Assembly (NCBI GenBank): GCA_965261255.1 | Contig: CBDHCQ010000004.1 | Location: forward strand, 3,162,001-3,226,000 | Origin: Bin80 sp965261255 | Lineage (GTDB): Bacteria > Bacteroidota > Rhodothermia > Rhodothermales > Bin80 | DNA: 64,000 nt | Direction: 5' to 3' | In this document: piece after piece, positions 36,237 through 45,363 of the stretch | Numbering within the stretch: position 1 is the stretch's first letter | How the letters are laid out: the number at the start of each line of letters is the position of its first letter | Notes under the pieces: generated by a model | The model's database searches: none | The model's input: only the letters and a program-made list of their open reading frames with translations | Told to the model about the DNA's origin: nothing | Position numbers and translations under genes: made by a program

Positions 36237-36684
36237 CCCTCGCCGCTCCGACCTTCTTTCGCTTCCTATACTCCTCAAGTATATCCTTTTCAGGAATCAC
36301 GACTCCCCTAGCACCAGTATAATTCTTCGCCCATGCGCCCCCTGTCCAATGCGTAATCCTTATCAGCTTTGAGGCCGATACCAACCCTAGTTCGCTGTAA
36401 ACAGCTTCCAAAGTTGTCTTTTCAGTGCCAGGCTGCAACGGGTGTCTATTAAAACCTATACGGGTTATAGTGCTTGATCCGTAAACGCGAACTGCCTTGT
36501 ATAGCACCGGGTGCACGGGACCGAATTCCCAAGCTTCAAAGTGCCCCCGAACAAGTGGCTTGTCGAAGTTTCCTAGGTGAACCATGTGAGCAAGATAAAG
36601 CAGCTTTTGGAGCTCAATCTGTGTAAGCGTCCAGTCAGATTCCTTGCACAAATGATTCGCAGCGTCAAGCACTGGTACAGCCAT
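36226..36684 (-). CDS. Panacea (DUF4065, SocA-like) antitoxin
   Basis: 152 residues. The Panacea pattern is clear: LCKESDWTLTQIELQKLLYLAHMVH (cut; the LQKLLYLAH core is at about 26-34), the HFEAWEFGPVHPVLYKAVR block at about 48-66, and a terminal LIRITHWTGGAWAKNY with the T-x-x-x-x-AW motif. Panacea domains are the antitoxin part of diverse two-gene systems and also occur in SocA of Caulobacter, a ClpXP adaptor for the SocB toxin. The downstream overlapping membrane gene is the likely cognate toxin. A strong hairpin covers the promoter upstream. Confidence 0.85.
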   Translation of the reverse strand: MAVPVLDAANHLCKESDWTLTQIELQKLLYLAHMVHLGNFDKPLVRGHFEAWEFGPVHPVLYKAVRVYGSSTITRIGFNRHPLQPGTEKTTLEAVYSELGLVSASKLIRITHWTGGAWAKNYTGARGVVIPEKDILEEYRKRKKVGAARDGE

Positions 36685-36704
36685 GTTGTCGTTCGCTAGT
36701 CTTC

Positions 36705-36758
36705 TTGCCGTATGATCGCCTTGGTGCGATTATACGGCAAATATTGTGTAATTGTTCA
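36705..36758 (-). promoter_or_regulatory. Promoter and hairpin operator of the Panacea operon
   Basis: TTGCCGTATGATCGC (36705-36719) and GCGATTATACGGCAA (36726-36740) form a 15-bp inverted repeat with 14 pairs, the single exception being a G-T wobble, and a six-base loop. On the minus strand a perfect TATAAT (36734-36729) lies inside the right arm, with TGAACA (36758-36753) 18 bp upstream as a -35 candidate. The start codon of the antitoxin is 21 bp below the hairpin. An autoregulatory operator is the natural reading. A further half-site, ttatacggca, occurs at about 37100. Confidence 0.6.
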
Positions 36759-37476
36759 CATGTTGCGAACAGAATCTGGATAAAGTTCCCTCGAAATCGA
36801 AAAGATATCCACAAAATCCCTCCACGAAATTGCCTTCGTTAGAAATTCCTCCCCCCAGCACAACCACGCGCGCCAGTGATTCTTTCGCCTCCTCTAACAG
36901 GCCGTCAGGACGACTCTTTTATATTTCATGCCAGGCACTCTGGTGCATGCGCGTCACCCGCAGCATACTCCCCCGATCCTCCTCATAGTCGGCAAAGGGA
37001 CCAATCTTGGCGTTGGCTGCGATCTCTGCACTTCATGCATGGGCTTCTGCGTGCGTGACAGCCATAACCGCGCCAACCAAGGCGCGCCCATGATTGCTGT
37101 TATACGGCAGTCCTATGGATATGAGGAGTGATCCCAGATTGGCGAATCCAAGCCCCAACGGTCGGAATCGGTGGCTATTGTGGGCAATCTGCGATCATAT
37201 CCTCTTTTTTCATTCGCTCCATGAGCTCCTTACACATTCTCGCTAGGCAGAAGCGGGGACCAAAGCCTCCTAGGTCAGGCAGCAGAATCAATCAAGCGGT
37301 TGGGCAAATGCTTCACGCCATTCGAAATGGGTTCGGACACGATTTCACACCAACAAGGGACCTCGATATGGTCAAGTGGTTCAACGTAAATAGCTGCCTG
37401 CAAATCTTCATACCTAGATAGAAGGATTCATTTTTGGGGATCTTACTTTGATCACAACCGAACTTCACAGCACCTC
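36741..37476. other. Gene-free region between the Panacea operon and gamma-glutamyltransferase
   Basis: Open frames here are short and overlapping with no recognisable domain. Apart from the promoter at its left edge and the isolated ttatacggca half-site near 37100, no structure stands out. The gene at its right edge reads toward it, so its terminator should be here, but no stem with a T run was found. Confidence 0.45.
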
Positions 37477-39312
37477 CTACCAGGCGATGCCATAATCATC
37501 ACCGTGATCACTTGCACCGCCCCACATCGTGCCGTGCTTGCGGTCGAACTCAATAGCGGTGATCGGCCCGCTGGTACGCGAGCTGAAGGTTAATGTATAG
37601 TTCATGTCGCGAAGCTCCCGGCGCACCCAATCAGATACTCCATTATGCAGCAAGAGACGTCCCGGACGAATCTCGTGTTCACCGAAGGATCCCCGCATCT
37701 GGAAGCTGTTGATATTGGCGGCTTCCACAGCCTCCTGCACATTCATATCAAACTCAACAACATTCAGGAAAAACTGGAGCAGATTCTGATCCTGGCTGTC
37801 CCCACCCTGTACTGCAAACGATAGATAGGGGAGTCCATCTTTAAGTGCCATTCCTGGCGTGAGCGTCGCGCGCGGGCGCTTGCCCGGTTCAGGCAGGTTG
37901 TATGGATTTTCCGCGGGATCCAGGACAAAGCTTTGCATGCGTTGGCTTAGACCAATACCCGTTTCGCCTGCGATAACTGCAGGAATCCAGCCACCACTCG
38001 GCGTGATGGACACCACCCAGCCTTCTGCATCTGCGGCCTGAATGGAAGTTGTTCCGGCATAAAAGTCTGACTCATAAGAAACATCACTGCCATATCCATC
38101 ATCTATGTCTGCTGACCACTCCTCCAGGTAGTGCAGATACGGGTTCTCTTCTCCTTGAAATGGGTATGGATCCCCAGGTTTAACCGCAGGATCATTCGCT
38201 TCCCAATTGATTGTTTCCAGACGCTCCTTAGCGTAGGCCTTGGACAACAGACCCTCCATTGGCTCGGCAGGAGGGAAATAGGGATCGCCGTAATAGAAAT
38301 CCCGATCAGCAAACGTCATGTTCATCACCTGATACAAGAGATGAATGTATCGTGTACTGTTGTAACCCATTCGTTGCAGATCCACGTTTTCGAGCATATT
38401 GAGTGCTTGAAGCATGACCGGTCCCTGTACCCAGGAAGTGAGCTTGTAGACCTGAATTCCTTTATAGTCTGTCACAACCGGTTCTTCAATGTAAACCTGC
38501 CAGCGATCCAGGTCTTCCATTGTGATCAACCCACCCTGTTCCTGGGTTCCACGTACAAGCTCCTCGGCGATATCGCCCCTGTAGAAACGGTCATAGGCGG
38601 CATATATCGCTTCCTTTCGTGATTTTCCTGCTTCAAGCGCGGTGGATTCTGCTTCAACAAGCTTTCGTAGCGTTTCTGCCAGATCGGATTGGACGAACAG
38701 CTGCCCCTCTCTCGGTGCCTGATTTTCATCCTCCCTGTTCGGCAGATAAACCAAATCAGAGTAAGGCCATTCAGCAATGCGTTCGGCGTGGCTTTCAATA
38801 GAACGTACAGCTGATCGTTCAATCGGATATCCCTCGGCCATCTGGATGCTGGGCTCAAGGACATCTTTCAGGCTCAAGGTGCCGTACTCGGCTAGCATAA
38901 CCATCAATCCGCCGGGCGTACCAGGCGTGACCGCTGCCAGTGGGCCATATTCTGGAGGATAATTAAGCTCCTGATCCTTAAAGAAGTCGGTTGTGGCACC
39001 CGTTGGTGCTACTCCCAAGGCATTGATGCCGAGCACCTTTTTCTGATTGGGATCATATATAATTGCCTGTGTTTCTCCGCCCCAGCTCAGCACATCCCAC
39101 ATTGTGCTGGTTGCGCCCAGCATAGCACAGGCCGCATCAACGGCGTTACCTCCTCGCGCGAACATCATAGCCCCAGCAGTAGCCCCTAAGGGCTTTCCAG
39201 TAATGGCGACCCAGTGACGGCCATGTAAAACAGGTTTGGCCGTGCGCTGTGCCTGCACAGGTAAAGCAATAGCACAGCATAGAGCGAGTAATTGTATGCG
39301 ATATGAGAGCAT
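37477..39312 (-). CDS. Gamma-glutamyltransferase family protein
   Basis: 611 residues with a signal peptide (MLSYRIQLLALCCAIALPVQAQ). The Ntn-hydrolase precursor pattern is present: ARGGNAVDAACAM, AAVTPGTPGGLMVML, and the autoprocessing site before the nucleophile threonine at about 421 in AGTTSIQAAD, followed by SITPSGGW. Members of this large family are gamma-glutamyltranspeptidases or acylases; residues for glutathione binding cannot be confirmed, so a specific substrate is not claimed. Export to the periplasm is likely. It is separated by about 290 bp from ribBA on the same strand. Confidence 0.87.
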   Translation of the reverse strand: MLSYRIQLLALCCAIALPVQAQRTAKPVLHGRHWVAITGKPLGATAGAMMFARGGNAVDAACAMLGATSTMWDVLSWGGETQAIIYDPNQKKVLGINALGVAPTGATTDFFKDQELNYPPEYGPLAAVTPGTPGGLMVMLAEYGTLSLKDVLEPSIQMAEGYPIERSAVRSIESHAERIAEWPYSDLVYLPNREDENQAPREGQLFVQSDLAETLRKLVEAESTALEAGKSRKEAIYAAYDRFYRGDIAEELVRGTQEQGGLITMEDLDRWQVYIEEPVVTDYKGIQVYKLTSWVQGPVMLQALNMLENVDLQRMGYNSTRYIHLLYQVMNMTFADRDFYYGDPYFPPAEPMEGLLSKAYAKERLETINWEANDPAVKPGDPYPFQGEENPYLHYLEEWSADIDDGYGSDVSYESDFYAGTTSIQAADAEGWVVSITPSGGWIPAVIAGETGIGLSQRMQSFVLDPAENPYNLPEPGKRPRATLTPGMALKDGLPYLSFAVQGGDSQDQNLLQFFLNVVEFDMNVQEAVEAANINSFQMRGSFGEHEIRPGRLLLHNGVSDWVRRELRDMNYTLTFSSRTSGPITAIEFDRKHGTMWGGASDHGDDYGIAW

Positions 39313-39604
39313 GGGGATTAGGAATATGAGACAAAAATCTACGCTAAAACAAAATGACCGACAAACTTGAGGAAAACGAAAGCTGGCTTATCAACACATA
39401 ACCGGCCCAACACAGACTCAGGATGATTCTCCGCTGTATGAGTATGTGATGGGGACTATGTATGCAAACCGAAATAGTCTGCCAGCTTAACTCCTCCCCA
39501 ATATAGTTATCCGTCCCCTCTCTGATGAAGTGGTCAAACAATAACAGAAAGCTCTTGTGTCCCCAATTACAAGTTCGGTTAGATAATCCGTCAGATCAAC
39601 GAGG

Positions 39605-40858
39605 CTAGAGTTTGCACCGCGCTGATTCAGATTGGGACAGATTTGGCAAAACGTGTCCCATTCGGTCACGTTTTGTGCGCAGGTAATTCGCATTTTCCTC
39701 ATTGGGAGGAATTTCAATCGGCACACAGTCAACAATTTCCAGCCCGTATCCGTCTAGTCCTATACGCTTGGTTGGGTTATTGGTCATCAACTTCAACTTA
39801 CGTATGCCTAGATCGCGAAGAATCTGGCAACCGATGCCGTAATCCCGGTGATCCATGTCAAAGCCCAGCGCCTCATTGGCCTCCACCGTATCCAGCCCCT
39901 CCCGATCCTGCAATTCGTAAGCGCGCAGTTTATTCAGGAGACCGATTCCGCGTCCTTCCTGCTTCATGTAAAGCACTACGCCTTTACCTTCGGCCGCTAC
40001 CCGTCGTATTGCAGTTTGAAGTTGGTCCCCGCAATCGCATCGAATGGATCCGAACAGATCACCGGTCACACACTGTGAGTGTACTCGAGTCAGAACAGCT
40101 TCATCTTCCGTCCACGAGCCCTTCAGCAGAGCCAAGTGGACGTCACCGTTTGTTACATCCTCGAAAGCTATCAGGTTAAAAATGCCATACTGTGTCGGAA
40201 GCCGAACAGAAGCTTCACGACGAATCAGGGAACGTCGTGCCATGCGGAAGGCCACCAGATCACTGACGGTCACGATTCGCATGTTATGCTCGCCGGCTAT
40301 GCGCAACAACTCGGGCGTCCGCGCCATAGTGCCGTCCGAGTTCATAATCTCGACAAGTACTCCCACCGGCGGCATTTCAGCGAGCCGTACAAGATCAACT
40401 GTTGCTTCCGTATGTCCCGTTCTACGAAGAACGCCACCGTCGCGGGCAATTAACGGAAAGACATGTCCTGGCCGTGCAAAATCAGTCGCTGTCGACTTGG
40501 GATCCGCAAGGGCCCGAATAGTCGCTGCCCGATCCGCTGCGCTAATACCTGTGGATGTTCCGTGGGAATAGTCCACCGATACAGTAAAGGGGGTACTGAA
40601 GAGGCTGGTGTTTTCCTCCACCATTAGGTCGAGATTGAGCTCGGACGCACGCTCAGCACCCATGGGGGTGCAGATAAGTCCCCGCCCCTCCCTAGCCATG
40701 AAATTCACGAGCTCAGGGGTAACGGTCGCAGCAGCCCCTACGAAATCTCCTTCATTTTCGCGGTCCTCGTCATCAACCACGATCACTAAGCGGCCAGCAC
40801 GTATATCCGCAATAGCAGATTCAATTGAATCAAACGCACTTGTGCCCGGAGCCCCCAT
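39605..40858 (-). CDS. ribBA: Bifunctional DHBP synthase / GTP cyclohydrolase II RibBA
   Basis: 417 residues with two catalytic domains. The N-terminal RibB domain (1-205) has DDEDRENEGDFVGAA, HGTSTGISA and RRTGHTEATVDL. The C-terminal RibA domain (about 210-400) has HSQCVTGDLFGSIRCDCG with the zinc cysteines, VLYMKQEGRGIGLLNK and MTNNPTKRIGL. It makes 3,4-dihydroxy-2-butanone 4-phosphate from ribulose 5-phosphate and opens GTP, the two entry reactions of riboflavin synthesis. It follows yajC by 10 bp on the minus strand. No FMN riboswitch was recognised upstream. Confidence 0.96.
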   Translation of the reverse strand: MGAPGTSAFDSIESAIADIRAGRLVIVVDDEDRENEGDFVGAAATVTPELVNFMAREGRGLICTPMGAERASELNLDLMVEENTSLFSTPFTVSVDYSHGTSTGISAADRAATIRALADPKSTATDFARPGHVFPLIARDGGVLRRTGHTEATVDLVRLAEMPPVGVLVEIMNSDGTMARTPELLRIAGEHNMRIVTVSDLVAFRMARRSLIRREASVRLPTQYGIFNLIAFEDVTNGDVHLALLKGSWTEDEAVLTRVHSQCVTGDLFGSIRCDCGDQLQTAIRRVAAEGKGVVLYMKQEGRGIGLLNKLRAYELQDREGLDTVEANEALGFDMDHRDYGIGCQILRDLGIRKLKLMTNNPTKRIGLDGYGLEIVDCVPIEIPPNEENANYLRTKRDRMGHVLPNLSQSESARCKL

Positions 40859-40868
40859 CAGGAATCGC

Positions 40869-41195
40869 TCAGGTATTTACCGAGGCAAGAGAATTCTTTT
40901 CGATACGAAGCTTGACACCCCCATCTACGTCCAACAAAACGCTGCTTTCGTCTACTTGGTGAACCTTTCCGTGAATTCCACCAGCGGTTACGACTTTATT
41001 TCCTCTCTGTACAGCTTGTATCATCGCCTTGCGTTTTTTCTCGCGCTTCTGCTGGGGCCTGATGATGAAGAGGTAAAAGACGACAAAGATGAGAAGAAGC
41101 GGTAGAAACATCCCGAGGCCTCCAAAGCCGGGAGAGCCTGATGACTCTTGGAGTATGACTGCGATTGACCAGTACATGAATAACATTGGAATCAA
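40869..41195 (-). CDS. yajC: Preprotein translocase subunit YajC
   Basis: 108 residues. One N-terminal transmembrane helix (GMFLPLLLIFVVFYLFIIRPQQKREK, about 28-50 including the basic end) is followed by the conserved VQRGNKVVTAGGIHGKVHQV and a short beta domain. YajC associates with SecDF and YidC. The gene lies directly downstream of the SRP RNA gene on the same strand, 18 bp away, so two protein-export components sit side by side. ribBA follows. Confidence 0.93.
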   Translation of the reverse strand: MIPMLFMYWSIAVILQESSGSPGFGGLGMFLPLLLIFVVFYLFIIRPQQKREKKRKAMIQAVQRGNKVVTAGGIHGKVHQVDESSVLLDVDGGVKLRIEKNSLASVNT

Positions 41196-41212
41196 GGAGT
41201 TATAAAAAAGAA

Positions 41213-41309
41213 GGGTAAGCTACCCGCATCGCGTCGCTTCGACCTCTTACCGCTGCTGCCTTCCGGCCCTGACGGGGTTCAGAGGGAGCTGACCGTGCGG
41301 GACTCACCC
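41213..41309 (-). ncRNA. ffs: Small signal recognition particle RNA (4.5S-like)
   Basis: On the minus strand the sequence holds the SRP domain IV core: GTCAGGGCCGGAAGGCAGCA with the GGAA tetraloop. The outer ends pair: GGGTGAG (5', 41309-41303) with CTTACCC (3', 41219-41213), then CCCGCA with TGCGGG. Length is about 97 nt, matching the short bacterial SRP RNA without an Alu domain. It binds Ffh and targets membrane proteins to FtsY/SecYEG. It sits between priA and yajC on the same strand. Confidence 0.95.
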
Positions 41310-41353
41310 TTCGGGCCGGTTTACCATCCATACCTATGACGGTTCCTGCATAA

Positions 41354-43822
41354 TCAGACTTGCTCGAGCGCATCAACGTTAACGGACGCGTAAAGATTGG
41401 GCATAGATGATGGTGCCATTCTCATAACCGTGCGCACATCCTCGTGCAGATTACGGTATGTTTTGGGTGCCTTGATAATCAGAAAATAGCGATACTGATG
41501 TTCAACGCGCTCAATATACGGCTGCTCAGGCCCCAGTACAGATACGGTGGATGGTAATTGCTCAAAGAGCAACTCCCGCCATTTTTCCGCCAGACGTTCA
41601 ACCTTCTGCTTGGGCGCACCTCGAATCTGGACGCCCATGATTCGTCCAGACGGCGGATAACCCAGCGTTGCCCGTTCCTTCAACAGCTTTTGTGCATAGC
41701 CATCAAAGTCGTGTGCCTTCAGGAATGAAAACATTGGATGTTTCGGACGCCGCGTTTGTAACAGAACCTCTCCTGGTAAATCAGCTCTCCCTGCTCTTCC
41801 AGCAACTTGCATCAGTAATTGAAATGTCCGTTCCTCGCTCCGAAAATCTGGAAGACGAAGACCTACATCACAGTTGATCACACCAACCAGCGTTACGCGA
41901 CCAAAGTCCAGTCCCTTGGCGACCATTTGGGTACCAATCAGAATGTCTGCCTCATTTTTTGCAAAAGCGTTCAGGATTTTATGATGAGCATTTTTGCTCT
42001 GTGTACTGTCACGATCCATACGCAGGATCCGGGCATCCCTGAAAAGTTCGCTGAGATCTTGGAAAACACGCTGTGTACCACTGCCCAGTGGAGCAAAGGC
42101 CGCTGCACCGCATTTGGGACAACTGACCGGTGGATTGCGTACGAATCCACAGTAATGACATTTCAACTGCTGCTTTACCTGGTGGTAGGTCATGGATACA
42201 CTGCAGGCTATGCATTGAGGCACAAATCCACAGTTCTGGCACTCAAATATCGGTGCGAACCCACGACGATTTTGTAATAGAATTACCTGCTCTTTGCGCT
42301 CCAGACGAGATCCAATAGCCTGGATGAGAGGCGTCGACAAGGCGCCGTAGAGACCATTATTATCGCGCTCCTCACAGAGGTCAATCACTCGAATACTGGG
42401 AAGTGCTGCTGCTGCGCGCCCCTGGGTAGGTACTCGATCCGGCATAGTCAGAAGTGTGTATTTCCCCTGCTTTACGTTGGTCAGGCTTTCCAGGGAAGGG
42501 GTTGCGGAGCCGAGTATACAAACGGCCTGCCGCATTCTTGCGCGCATGACGGCAACATCTCTGGCGTGGTAGCGCGGAGCAGGATCCATCTGCTTATAAG
42601 ATTCATCGTGTTCTTCATCCACGATGATCAGGCCAAGGTTCTGTATCGGCGCCAATATCGCGGACCGGGGACCGATCACGACACGGTAGCGATCAGCACG
42701 AATCTGGTCCCAGACATCGTACCGTTCACCCGGAGCCATACGGGAATGCAAGACCGCTACAGTATTTCCAAAGCGACTACGGAAGCGTTGCACGGTTTGC
42801 GGGGTGAGTGAGATTTCGGGCACAAGTACTATAGCAGTACGATTAAGGGCGAACGTTTTTTCGAGTGCCGCCAGATAGACTTCAGTCTTTCCACTCCCTG
42901 TTACACCGTGCAAAACGTAAGTGCGATACTCCTGTGTCTCAATGGCTTCGTGCAGAACCTCCACGGCCCTGGCCTGGGATTTATGGAATACCGGCGCTTT
43001 GCTGGGTGAGATGTCCGCAGGTCGCATCCATTCCGGGATCCTGAATACCCTCTTTTCAATAATCGCAAGGATGCCTCGTTGTTCAAGTGTTATAATGGTC
43101 TGGAGACCGGCATTGCAGTTTTGTCGCACATCAGCCAGTAATGGTTCTGTATTCCCGGATTCCACGCAACGAATCAATTCCTGAATTACGGCTTTTTGTT
43201 TCGTACCGCGAAGCTGGGGAAGCAGGTCACGCAGTGCAGCGGCCGTCCTGAATGCATGTGCGAGCGATATGAATCTGTCCATCTTTGCTCGCACCTTCGG
43301 GTTCTCAAGTTCGACTTTGCGCCGTAGAGCCCCCTGTTTTTCTGCTGTTGTAAGCTCCTCTTCAGAGATACGCAGGCCAACCCGTTTGAGTCGAGCAGCG
43401 GTTGCCCTGCGGTTTTTTACCATATACTCATAAAGGCCGTAAGAAATGTTTTCCCAGGCTGCACGCGATTCGGAGTCCAGATAAAAGATGACTTTTTCCC
43501 TTGTCCGCATGCCTGCCGGAAGCGCTGCGTGGAGAGCTTCCCCCCAGGCACACAGATAGTAGCGGGCTATCCAGCGCGTAAGCTCAAGCAATTCAGCGTT
43601 TACGACCGGTTCGTCACAGACGACGTCCCTTACCCTTCTGAGGTTTACTTCTGGACGAACGACTACATCCAGTTCAGTCACGATTGCCGTATAGAGACGT
43701 GTGCGCACCGGAACCAGCACCAGGGAGCCTATGCTCACTGATGCTTCAAGTACCCCCGGCAGTTCATAGGTATACTCCTTGACTACGGGAATTGGTAGTG
43801 CAACACGAACCGTGCGCAACAT
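41354..43822 (-). CDS. priA: Primosomal protein N' (PriA helicase)
   Basis: 822 residues. Walker A is GVTGSGKTEVYL, the DEAH-type box is VDEEHDESYKQ, and the helicase motifs GSATPSLES and QVAGRAGR are present. The zinc-binding cysteines are arranged as CQNCGFVPQCIACSVS ... CHYCG ... CPKCG. The N-terminal 3'-binding domain begins RTVRVALPIPVVKEYTYELP. PriA recognises stalled forks and D-loops and loads the replicative helicase through PriB/DnaT or directly. It is transcribed toward ffs, with 45 bp between. Upstream is the GNAT gene, 8 bp away. Confidence 0.95.
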   Translation of the reverse strand: MLRTVRVALPIPVVKEYTYELPGVLEASVSIGSLVLVPVRTRLYTAIVTELDVVVRPEVNLRRVRDVVCDEPVVNAELLELTRWIARYYLCAWGEALHAALPAGMRTREKVIFYLDSESRAAWENISYGLYEYMVKNRRATAARLKRVGLRISEEELTTAEKQGALRRKVELENPKVRAKMDRFISLAHAFRTAAALRDLLPQLRGTKQKAVIQELIRCVESGNTEPLLADVRQNCNAGLQTIITLEQRGILAIIEKRVFRIPEWMRPADISPSKAPVFHKSQARAVEVLHEAIETQEYRTYVLHGVTGSGKTEVYLAALEKTFALNRTAIVLVPEISLTPQTVQRFRSRFGNTVAVLHSRMAPGERYDVWDQIRADRYRVVIGPRSAILAPIQNLGLIIVDEEHDESYKQMDPAPRYHARDVAVMRARMRQAVCILGSATPSLESLTNVKQGKYTLLTMPDRVPTQGRAAAALPSIRVIDLCEERDNNGLYGALSTPLIQAIGSRLERKEQVILLQNRRGFAPIFECQNCGFVPQCIACSVSMTYHQVKQQLKCHYCGFVRNPPVSCPKCGAAAFAPLGSGTQRVFQDLSELFRDARILRMDRDSTQSKNAHHKILNAFAKNEADILIGTQMVAKGLDFGRVTLVGVINCDVGLRLPDFRSEERTFQLLMQVAGRAGRADLPGEVLLQTRRPKHPMFSFLKAHDFDGYAQKLLKERATLGYPPSGRIMGVQIRGAPKQKVERLAEKWRELLFEQLPSTVSVLGPEQPYIERVEHQYRYFLIIKAPKTYRNLHEDVRTVMRMAPSSMPNLYASVNVDALEQV

Positions 43823-43829
43823 TGGTGCG

Positions 43830-44420
43830 CTATTTCTGGGAGGGACCTTTGTTCGGGTCGAAAAGCATACCGGTGCAGAGGCACATTTTACGCTTCATTC
43901 GCTCAAGGACATCGTAATTGGGGCAGCTTTGGCAGCCCTGCCAGAACTCGTCATCATTGGTGAGTTCGCTGAACGTCACCGGCTCATACCCTAGATCCGA
44001 GTTGATCTTCATGACAGCAAGACTGGTCGTGATGCCAAACAACTTGGCCTCCGGGTAAAGCGTCCTTGAAAGCTCAAAGGCTTTACGCTTGATACGACGG
44101 GCAATTCCTTTTTTACGGAACTGTGGGGATACGATCAGACCTGAGTTGACCGCATATTTGCCGTGGTCCCACGTCTCAATGTAGCAAAAACCAGCCACCT
44201 CATCATCCCCAAGTGCAATTACTGCCTTGCCTTCTGCCATTTTTTCCCGAATATACTCTGGGGCCCGCCTGGCTATACCGGTACCGCGCTGCGCCGCCGC
44301 CTCTTTTATCAGAAGGCATATTTCGTGGGCAAACCGAAAATGTTCGGGCGTAGCAATGTAAATTTCGACAGATGCCGAATCTTCTACAACAGGAAGTTCT
44401 ATGGGGAGGTTGCTGATCAC
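43830..44420 (-). CDS. GNAT N-acetyltransferase, Bacteroidota arginine-pathway type
   Basis: 196 residues. The GNAT core has AVIALGDDEVAGFCYIETW, then the acetyl-CoA loop QFRKKGIARRIKRKAF, and FGITTSLAVMKINSDLGYEPV. The C-terminal part carries a cysteine-rich segment (FWQGCQSCPNYDVL, then KMCLCTGMLFDP) typical of the short acetyltransferases that head arginine operons in Bacteroidota and are thought to serve as N-acetylglutamate synthases. Here no arg gene is adjacent; priA follows. The arginine role is therefore inferred from similarity alone. Confidence 0.82.
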   Translation of the reverse strand: MISNLPIELPVVEDSASVEIYIATPEHFRFAHEICLLIKEAAAQRGTGIARRAPEYIREKMAEGKAVIALGDDEVAGFCYIETWDHGKYAVNSGLIVSPQFRKKGIARRIKRKAFELSRTLYPEAKLFGITTSLAVMKINSDLGYEPVTFSELTNDDEFWQGCQSCPNYDVLERMKRKMCLCTGMLFDPNKGPSQK

Positions 44421-44536
44421 TGATATAGCCGAATGTTAGTCGGCCGTCTAAGCGTAAAACATGTATGTGTTCCATGTGAACGCAAAAGATTTATGATGCG
44501 TTCATACACAGGTTAAACTCATTAAATTGATTTTTG

Positions 44537-44704
44537 ATGGAAGAGTGTCCGTCATGTGCTATTGAGGTGGCCCGTAAAATGCAGGTATGTCCCTATTGCG
44601 GTTATGAATTCCCGCGGCAAAGCAACAGCCGCACACTCATGGCTTGGATCATGGCAATCCTTCTTGCCTGGCCTCTGTTTGAAGTCATAAAACTGATTTT
44701 TTGA
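44537..44704 (+). CDS. 55-residue zinc-ribbon membrane microprotein
   Basis: A short gene with a complete frame from ATG to TGA. The N-terminus has two CxxC pairs (CPSC at 4-7 and CPYC at 18-21) forming a zinc ribbon, followed after a basic linker by a single hydrophobic helix (about 35-53, AWIMAILLAWPLFEVIKLI). It is divergent from the GNAT gene. Similar zinc-ribbon plus helix microproteins exist in many genomes without assigned function. The K+ channel 1.4 kb downstream also ends in a zinc ribbon. Confidence 0.65.
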   Translation: MEECPSCAIEVARKMQVCPYCGYEFPRQSNSRTLMAWIMAILLAWPLFEVIKLIF

Positions 44705-44865
44705 TATTATTGCGGTACGTAATCTTTGCAACTCGTATGTGCGACGGCTGGCATCAGCGCACCTTGGTGATTCGCTGCACTTTCAATAGACCTCCTTTGG
44801 TGGAAAACTTCGGACATAGCCACTCAAAATGAGTTTGGTCTGTATATCGCTGATCGTCAAAAGTC

Positions 44866-45270
44866 GTGCAGGAAAAGCTCAAATCAGTCGAGTGTCATGT
44901 GATTAAAATATCGAAGCCGGGCAGCTCAATAATATTTCCCGTTTTTCTGGATAAATTTGGAAGGAGAATTATGGAGTCGGTTGTCACATATACGGTCAAC
45001 TTGATTGCTCAATGCAAGGCAGAACAATATGACGTGTCAATGGCACAGACCATCTGTCGGACGAATGAATATCTGAGCTCAAATCATGCTGCAATCGTTA
45101 ATGATGTTAGAAAACACGACATTGAAGTAAGCTTCGGGAATAGTCACATTGACTCTTCAAGTTTGCGCCTTCGAAGGTCTACCAATGCGTTGATCATCAA
45201 GAGAACCAGGGAGTACGGCAACCGAAAAAGATTGAGTAGAACGATTGACCGAAACATGCCCGCATTTTGA
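44866..45270 (+). CDS. Hypothetical protein, weakly supported
   Basis: 134 codons from a GTG; an ATG at codon 36 (MESVVTYTVNL) gives a 99-residue alternative. The sequence is basic at its end (RRSTNALIIKRTREYGNRKRL) with no signal peptide, membrane helix or recognised family. Nothing in the neighbourhood helps. It could be a chance frame in the gap before the NUDIX gene. Confidence 0.3.
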   Translation: MQEKLKSVECHVIKISKPGSSIIFPVFLDKFGRRIMESVVTYTVNLIAQCKAEQYDVSMAQTICRTNEYLSSNHAAIVNDVRKHDIEVSFGNSHIDSSSLRLRRSTNALIIKRTREYGNRKRLSRTIDRNMPAF

Positions 45271-45363
45271 CATGATGAAATCGCATTACTATAGCAAGTC
45301 TACTAGATGTCGCGGCAATTCCGATGGTGAACGGGGCCTTTTTCGAAGTTGAAAAGAAAACCA

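Noticed and set aside
36752..37421. Several overlapping open frames of 60-97 codons between the Panacea operon and gamma-glutamyltransferase
   Set aside because: They overlap in different frames, lack family signals and are serine/proline-rich in the way of chance frames.
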